Origin: Streptococcus cuniculi
GTDB lineage: Bacteria; Bacillota; Bacilli; Lactobacillales; Streptococcaceae
NCBI RefSeq assembly: GCF_004570575.1
Contig: NZ_SPPD01000019.1
Span: 1-41,953, forward strand
Length of the DNA: 41,953 nt
Reading direction: 5' to 3'
Of this stretch, positions 35,447 to 41,953 are shown piece after piece. Under the pieces are notes generated by a model. The model saw nothing but the letters and a program-made list of their open reading frames with translations, had not been told where the DNA came from and ran no database searches. A program made the position numbers and the translations under genes. The first letter of the stretch is position 1, and every line of letters starts with the position of its first letter.

Positions 35447-35460
35447 TGATAACGTTTCCG
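35447..35460 (-). promoter_or_regulatory. cre-like CcpA site upstream of the eno promoter
   Basis: On the minus strand CGGAAACGTTATCA matches the cre consensus TGNAANCGNTNNCA at all fixed positions except the first. It is centred about 75 bases upstream of the predicted start point, a position where CcpA usually activates rather than represses. Confidence 0.45.
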
Positions 35461-35471
35461 TCTTGCCACTT

Positions 35472-36482
35472 CTATCCAATTCTTAAAATAAAAATCAAGA
35501 TTAGTGCTAATACAATTTGCACAAGACCAATCAGCCCCATGTACATCAAGAATTTGGGTCCTTCTTGCAAAAATTTCTTAAAGTCTAATCGTAGGCCAAT
35601 GGCCGCAAGGGCTGTAATTTCAAACCAAGTGCTAAACCACTTTGATCCGGCACCTAAAAAGCTGGGTAGTGGTAGGCTGCTGTTTACACAACACAGAAGC
35701 AAAAAAGCGAGAATATACCACGGAATGCTGGCAAAAATCGATTTAGCAGACGTATTTTCGGCAGAAATTTCCTGATTCTTTTTCGCCATTAAGCGTTCAA
35801 AGGCAAAGACCACGACCACTAAAAAGAGAATACGTGTAATTTTAAATAATGTTGCGTATTGAGTGACGGTGTCGTTGATGAGACTGGCAGATGCCACTAC
35901 TTGCCCTACTGACTGCAATACCCCACCTGTCAGAGCACTATTGGCCAAATCCGAAAAGCCTAAGACCTGCACCCCAATCAAGGGCAGTACAAACATCAGA
36001 ATGGTTCCTAAGAGGTTAATGAGGACAATAGCCTGCCCCTTATCCTTACTGTCTGCCTTGATGGCGGGCGCAATGGCTCCGATAGCCGACGAGCCACAGA
36101 CCGCATTTCCCCCAGCAATCATGAGGGACATTTCGTCTTTAAAGCCTAATTTTCGCCCTAAAAAATAGGTAAAGAGAATGACACCCGTCATCATGCAGAT
36201 GATGTAGATGAGCCCAGACACACCTAGGTGCCCAATGGTCTGAAAGGTGACCGTTAGCCCCAGTAGCGCTACTGAAATCTCTAACAATTTACTTTCTGAA
36301 AACTTGGTCCCCTTTTCCAAGCGCTTGCTTCTGCAAACCGTATTTCCCAAAACAATCCCGATACAAATCGCTAAACTAGCCGCACCGATGCTCGGAACAA
36401 AGACTGCCAATCCTTTTGCCACAAGAGCTACCAAAAAGGATAGGACGAAACCCGGTAAAATCTCTCGCATTCGTATCTTCAT
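35472..36482 (-). CDS. YeiH/UPF0324-family membrane protein (putative sulfate/anion exporter)
   Basis: A 336-residue protein with about ten hydrophobic segments. The YeiH pattern is visible: SIGAASLAICIGIVLGN near the start, LSLMIAGGNAVCGSSAIGAI in the middle and WFEITALAAIGLRLDFKKF near the end. The family is annotated as a putative sulfate exporter, but substrates are poorly established. AAAGGAGG lies just before the ATG. It is followed 124 bases later by eno, which has its own promoter. Confidence 0.82.
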   Translation of the reverse strand: MKIRMREILPGFVLSFLVALVAKGLAVFVPSIGAASLAICIGIVLGNTVCRSKRLEKGTKFSESKLLEISVALLGLTVTFQTIGHLGVSGLIYIICMMTGVILFTYFLGRKLGFKDEMSLMIAGGNAVCGSSAIGAIAPAIKADSKDKGQAIVLINLLGTILMFVLPLIGVQVLGFSDLANSALTGGVLQSVGQVVASASLINDTVTQYATLFKITRILFLVVVVFAFERLMAKKNQEISAENTSAKSIFASIPWYILAFLLLCCVNSSLPLPSFLGAGSKWFSTWFEITALAAIGLRLDFKKFLQEGPKFLMYMGLIGLVQIVLALILIFILRIG

Positions 36483-36511
36483 TTTATACCTCCTTTGTCA
36501 TACTTGACCTT

Positions 36512-36520
36512 ATTGTACCA
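36512..36520 (-). promoter_or_regulatory. Extended -10 promoter of the yeiH-like gene
   Basis: On the minus strand TGGTACAAT (TACAAT at 36512-36517) lies 30 bases before the ATG. Confidence 0.5.
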
Positions 36521-36581
36521 TAGTTTTCTCTCTTTTTCTGGGTCAGGGGAACATTCCCTTATTTTCCAACGCCCTCTTTTA

Positions 36582-36590
36582 TGATATACT
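36582..36590 (+). promoter_or_regulatory. Extended -10 promoter of the yueI-like gene
   Basis: TGATATACT (TG at 36582-36583, TATACT at 36585-36590) ends only 6 bases before the ATG at 36597, so the transcript would begin at or within a base or two of the start codon. Confidence 0.5.
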
Positions 36591-36596
36591 GGAAGC

Positions 36597-37058
36597 ATGA
36601 AAGATATCAACAACATCATTATGCAACAAGCTGCTGGCGGATTGAAACTCAATCCCGACGAGCAGCGCAAATTTTTAAACACCTTTGAAGAACGAGTGAT
36701 TGGCTTGTGCAGTATTGAGGAGGCAAACTCACAGAATCTGGCAAGCCATTTCAAGGAAATCTTGCAACGAATCACTCAGGACTACAAGCCCGTCTTAATC
36801 AAAATTTCGCCCTTTATCAACAGTCAAAAACAGATTTTCTATCTGAAAAAGGCTCAAGAATTAGGATGTGAGGCGACCATTGTCTCAGAAGACTGCGCCG
36901 CTATCTTTGGACTTGTTATCCATACGGATTGCCCGATCCAGATTGAAAACCCAGAACTAACTACTCAATTCGCAGAAATCCTCCACCCCACTCCTGCTAA
37001 AACAGAGAAAAAGTCCTCATTTTGGAAGAACTGGTTTGGTTCGTGGGGAAAAGAATAG
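36597..37058 (+). CDS. YueI-like protein (DUF1694)
   Basis: A 153-residue cytoplasmic protein. GGLKLNPDEQRKFLNTFEER followed by VIGLCSIEEA and the middle YKPVLIKISPFINSQKQIFY match the YueI/DUF1694 family, a ribosomal L7Ae-like fold of unknown function. The C-terminal tail (KTEKKSSFWKNWFGSWGKE) is lysine- and tryptophan-rich and may contact membrane or nucleic acid. The start has GGAAGC too close to serve as a normal ribosome site. It is divergent from the yeiH-like gene and convergent with serB. Confidence 0.75.
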   Translation: MKDINNIIMQQAAGGLKLNPDEQRKFLNTFEERVIGLCSIEEANSQNLASHFKEILQRITQDYKPVLIKISPFINSQKQIFYLKKAQELGCEATIVSEDCAAIFGLVIHTDCPIQIENPELTTQFAEILHPTPAKTEKKSSFWKNWFGSWGKE

Positions 37059-37091
37059 GAATGGACTCTTCGTTCACACCTATTTTTATAT

Positions 37092-37736
37092 CTATTCGCA
37101 CCTCCTATCCAATAATTCCAGAACCTTGGCAAGATTTTTTTCATTGATGCGATACGGAGCTTGTTCTTGGACAATAGGCTTGGCGCAAAAGGCGATTCCA
37201 AGACCTGCTGTCTGAATCATGGGAAGATCATTTGCTCCATCTCCTACGGCAATGGTCTGCGCCAACTCTACACCATTTTCAAGCGCCCACTTTTCCAAGT
37301 AGGCTTTTTTGGTATCTTTGGTGACAATATCGCCCAGCACACGACCTGTGAGAATCCCCTCCTCTACTTCCATACGGTTGGCTTTGACATAGTCAATCCC
37401 TAATCTTTCTGCAAGTACATCAACTGTCTCATGAAAACCACCAGATACCACGGCCACCTTGTAGCCTCGTCTATGCAATTCTGCTACCAACTTTTCAGCC
37501 CCTGGTGTAAAATGGATTTTGTCCAAAATACGGTCAAAAACGCTCACGGGCAGACCTTTCAAGAGGGTGACCCGTGCAACTAATGCCTCTTCAAAATTAA
37601 GTTCTCCCCGCATGGCACGCTCAGTGATGTCTGCAACTTCACTTCCGACACCTGCTTCTTCTCCAAGCAAGTCAATCCCTTCTTCTAAAATCAAGGTGCT
37701 ATCCACATCCATGACTAATAACCCTTTTACTGTCAT
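37092..37736 (-). CDS. serB: Phosphoserine phosphatase (SerB)
   Basis: A 214-residue HAD-family enzyme that makes L-serine from phosphoserine. The nucleophile motif is VMDVDSTLI (Asp10, general acid Asp12), motif II is VVSGGFHE, and motif III/IV is VGDGANDLPMIQTAGLGIAF. No ACT domain is present, giving the short Firmicute form. The start was set at the ATG giving MTVKGLLV because AAGGAGAAG precedes it. A longer frame runs back through the ezrA terminator and is rejected. Confidence 0.92.
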   Translation of the reverse strand: MTVKGLLVMDVDSTLILEEGIDLLGEEAGVGSEVADITERAMRGELNFEEALVARVTLLKGLPVSVFDRILDKIHFTPGAEKLVAELHRRGYKVAVVSGGFHETVDVLAERLGIDYVKANRMEVEEGILTGRVLGDIVTKDTKKAYLEKWALENGVELAQTIAVGDGANDLPMIQTAGLGIAFCAKPIVQEQAPYRINEKNLAKVLELLDRRCE

Positions 37737-37761
37737 TTTCTTCTCCTTATTTGTATAAAAC

Positions 37762-37781
37762 AAAAAGCCCGAGGGCCTTTT
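37762..37781 (-). terminator. Terminator of ezrA
   Basis: AAAGGCCC-TC-GGGCTTTTT on the minus strand (GCCC 37767-37770, GGGC 37773-37776, flanked by A/T pairs) lies 5 bases beyond the ezrA stop. The tight 2-base loop is unusual, so partial read-through into serB is likely. Confidence 0.65.
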
Positions 37782-37785
37782 ATAT

Positions 37786-39510
37786 TTAGTAACGAATGGT
37801 TTCTCTCGTCTTTTCATAGGAACGGACGAAACGCTCTGTCACCCCTGGCTCAACAGCTTCTAGGGCAAATGAAATTTCTTCGAAAGCCGCTTGGTAGTCG
37901 TAGTCCTTCTCAAAAATCGCCAATGCGCGAGTAAAGGCCTGCTGAATTGAAGCATTAGCTGAACGGTAGCGGTTAGAGTATTGAAGCAACTGCTCTGTTA
38001 GAGCTGCATTTTGAACAATGGTATAGGCTACTTCTTCCAATTCGTTCATGTCAAATGTCGCATTTTCTAACAAACGATTGACGATTTCAATATTGATTCG
38101 TTTGTAATCCAACTCCGCCAACAAGGCTTCCACATGGCCACTGGTTCTGAAAAAGACAGATAGGAAATCTTCTGGAATACCTGGTAAACTACGTTTTTCC
38201 ATATAGCGTTTCAAGGTATGCAACTGATTGATATAAAGAGTTGCTTTCTTACGCGCATTGGTCTCAGATGCTTCTTGAGATTTCAAATAATCCGCTAGTA
38301 CAAGCTGCTCTTCTTCCATTTGTTTGAGGGTTGTCAGAGCATGTTCTAAGCGCTCCTCAAGAATAGAATAAGCCACTTGTGGTGTTTCTAATTCTGCAAT
38401 ACTATCATGAACAACCGTTTCCATCGATGATAATTTAGCAGCTAGTTTTGAAATACGAGACAGCTTGCTTTCCACCAAAATGTAGGAATGATTGAGGCGT
38501 TCTGCTTCTTCTGTCAAGATACCTGTGTTATGCACAACATGTTCAAGGAATTTTGGTAGATTTTTACTAATCTTAACAGCTCCCTTGTGAGCTTCGATTT
38601 CACGAGTAAAGATTTGGTATAGGTAATCAATCTTGGCTTGGATTTCTCCAATTTCTGCCTCAGCAGCATCCAAATCAAATGAGACGATGAGGGCAGTTGT
38701 TTCACGAATGGCCACTCGAATTTCTTGGAAACAAGACTCAATATTTCCTTCTGTAAATAGGTAGCCTTCTTCGACTAATTTGCGGTAACCAGCTTCCAAG
38801 TCTTCCAATTGATCTGGCAAGGACTTGTTAACTTTTTCAATCAAAGCAGGAATGCGATCCATGATTTGATTGAGAGCAATCATATGCTCTTCCGTCTTAT
38901 CCAAAATGCCTGCGGCTTCAATCGGGTCACCAGACGAGTTCAGCATCACAAATTCAGAAAATTCAACTTCAATATTTTTGAGTTGTTTTTCCAATTCTGG
39001 CAACGTTTCTCCGTATTGCTCTGCCTTTTCACGGACAGATTCTTGCAAGCTATCAAAGAGATCTAAGGCATGTTTGACACGACCCGAATTTCTTTCTTCT
39101 TGTTCCTTTAAGTCTTTTAATCCTTGACGGATAGCTGTAATATCTTCTTCAATCAAATCAATTTGGCTTTCAATGCTGTCAATCGCATTCTTGGCACGGA
39201 CAAATCGGAAAGAATTATTGAAGGCTTCGGCTTCAAAGATATGGTTTTCAATATCTGCAAAAGAATTGAGAGATAAGTCAACCCATTTCTGATTCCACTC
39301 TCGGAAAGATACCTGACTTTGGCCAATCAAATGTAGGCTCTTCACCGCTTCGACCTCGTCGTTGACAGGCAAATTGAATAACTCTTCTTTTCGATCTTCT
39401 AAATCGTTTAATAAATTATCATTTCGTTTACGGGCGATAAGGCAAACAATATAGGCAATAATTAAGATAACAACAATCGCAACGATTAAAATGATTGTTC
39501 CTCTAGACAT
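37786..39510 (-). CDS. ezrA: Septation ring formation regulator EzrA
   Basis: 574 residues. One N-terminal membrane anchor (about 4-24, [20 protein letters not shown]) is followed by a long coiled-coil cytoplasmic domain with spectrin-like repeats to the end. EzrA binds FtsZ and controls Z-ring placement and cell-wall synthesis at the septum. The tail contains [20 protein letters not shown] and [17 protein letters not shown] sequence seen in streptococcal EzrA. Length is the family norm. It lies 88 bases downstream of gyrB on the same strand, as in other streptococci. Confidence 0.95.
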   Translation of the reverse strand: MSRGTIILIVAIVVILIIAYIVCLIARKRNDNLLNDLEDRKEELFNLPVNDEVEAVKSLHLIGQSQVSFREWNQKWVDLSLNSFADIENHIFEAEAFNNSFRFVRAKNAIDSIESQIDLIEEDITAIRQGLKDLKEQEERNSGRVKHALDLFDSLQESVREKAEQYGETLPELEKQLKNIEVEFSEFVMLNSSGDPIEAAGILDKTEEHMIALNQIMDRIPALIEKVNKSLPDQLEDLEAGYRKLVEEGYLFTEGNIESCFQEIRVAIRETTALIVSFDLDAAEAEIGEIQAKIDYLYQIFTREIEAHKGAVKISKNLPKFLEHVVHNTGILTEEAERLNHSYILVESKLSRISKLAAKLSSMETVVHDSIAELETPQVAYSILEERLEHALTTLKQMEEEQLVLADYLKSQEASETNARKKATLYINQLHTLKRYMEKRSLPGIPEDFLSVFFRTSGHVEALLAELDYKRINIEIVNRLLENATFDMNELEEVAYTIVQNAALTEQLLQYSNRYRSANASIQQAFTRALAIFEKDYDYQAAFEEISFALEAVEPGVTERFVRSYEKTRETIRY

Positions 39511-39598
39511 GTAAATCTCCTTAGATAATAATTTGTACTGGAAAATATCGCTTTATTATATCATACTTTTTGGCGATATGCACTTGTTTTTTCGAAAA

Positions 39599-41680
<2,082 letters not shown>

Positions 41681-41684
41681 CTAC

Positions 41685-41729
41685 AAAAAAAGGAGCAAGA
41701 ACTGTCTGAAATAGACTTTCTTCACTCCT
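41685..41729 (-). terminator. Terminator of a gene lost beyond the right IS copy
   Basis: On the minus strand AGGAG...GTCT pairs imperfectly with AGAC...CTCCT around a short loop, followed by seven T. It lies upstream of the gyrB promoter, so it must have served a minus-strand gene to the right, where the insertion sequence now starts 4 bases away. Confidence 0.6.
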
Positions 41730-41818
41730 GTTTCCCGACTTTATCACTTGTTTTTTCCCCCCACCTTGCTCCCCCCCTTGGTAGAGTAAGGTTTTTTAAT
41801 AAATTTCAACGTCTTATC

Positions 41819-41847
41819 TTGTTGTGTATGGTTATGTATGGTATAAT
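41819..41847 (+). promoter_or_regulatory. Transposase promoter in the IS end
   Basis: TTGTTG (41819-41824), 17 bases, then TATAAT (41842-41847). The ATG follows at 41853, so the message would be leaderless. The mirror copy lies at 107-135 on the minus strand. Confidence 0.55.
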
Positions 41848-41852
41848 GAACT

Positions 41853-41953
41853 ATGGCTTTTATTAAAACAACAACAAACAAAGAAGGTAGGACGCATGTT
41901 TACCTTGTAGAAGGCTATCGTAAAGATGGTAAGGTCAAACAGCGTATCCTTAA
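41853..41953 (+). CDS. IS1634-like transposase, N-terminal fragment (runs off the right edge)
   Basis: The same 33 codons as at 1-101, in the opposite orientation: MAFIKTTTNKEGRTHVYL and onward. The rest lies outside the window. Identity of the two copies over all visible bases suggests recent transposition or gene conversion. Confidence 0.7.
   Translation, partial: MAFIKTTTNKEGRTHVYLVEGYRKDGKVKQRIL

Larger units (their letters stand above)
41733..41953 (+). mobile_element. 5' end of an insertion sequence (right copy, cut by the window edge)
   Basis: Exact reverse complement of bases 1-221. The element begins TCCCGACTTTATCAC at 41733-41734 and reads rightward into the transposase at 41853. 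It is inserted just outside a terminator upstream of gyrB. Confidence 0.9.

Noticed and set aside
38870..39127. Plus-strand frame opposite ezrA as a gene
   Set aside because: It is antisense to a conserved coding sequence, with serine-rich composition expected from reverse-complement codons and no start signal.

Overview
The window reads as a chromosomal segment of a Streptococcus, most like S. suis or a close relative. The signs are the low-GC Firmicute gene style with AGGAGG ribosome sites, rexB-rexA instead of recBCD, the order gyrB-ezrA-serB, a streptococcal enolase, the NADH oxidase Nox, and the ccdA/Etrx1/msrAB/two-component block known from pneumococcus (ccdA1-etrx1-msrAB1-TCS09). Almost every gene is on the minus strand. 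The only plus-strand genes are the sugar regulator at 5615, a 70-residue membrane protein at 17190, a YueI-like protein at 36597 and the transposase fragment at the right end.

Layout. Bases 1-221 and 41733-41953 are perfect reverse complements of each other. They are the 5' ends of two oppositely oriented copies of one insertion sequence (IS1634-like transposase N-terminus), so the whole 41.5 kb between them lies between inverted IS copies. 222-764: a shattered enolase-superfamily dehydratase pseudogene. 765-7537: a sugar locus with PTS EIIA, EIIB and EIIC, a GH38 alpha-mannosidase and a divergent PRD-type activator, probably for mannosylglycerate or a related mannoside. 7614-8829: an M20 amidohydrolase broken by a nonsense codon and a frameshift. 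9156-16646: a CxxCxxCC protein and RexA/RexB (double-strand-break repair). 16700-17800: a structured, repeat-filled stretch around the small membrane protein gene. 17801-25806: pcrA, an unknown membrane protein, nox, a CsbD-like protein and a YesM/YesN-like two-component system. 26042-28555: the extracellular methionine sulfoxide repair system CcdA - thioredoxin-like lipoprotein - MsrAB. 28689-30014: brnQ. 30564-32390: a P1B-type metal-exporting ATPase behind a strong promoter and a leader that looks like a NiCo (czcD) riboswitch with a 19-bp terminator. 32826-33866: a toxin-antitoxin island with a decayed HTH antitoxin fragment, a 145-bp nested inverted-repeat element and an intact RelBE-like pair. 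34040-41551: housekeeping genes eno, yeiH-like, yueI-like, serB, ezrA and gyrB.

How it works together. Three themes recur. One is carbohydrate uptake (PTS/mannosidase, enolase with a cre-like site). One is oxidative and metal stress (Nox, CsbD, CcdA-Etrx-MsrAB with an adjacent two-component system, metal-efflux ATPase). The third is DNA maintenance (RexAB, PcrA, GyrB). Intergenic regions carry several degenerate copies of a hairpin-bearing repeat family, and decay is concentrated near the left IS copy and in the toxin-antitoxin island.

Limits. No database search, folding or alignment was run. Family calls come from motifs and remembered synteny, and promoter, terminator and hairpin positions were read by eye.
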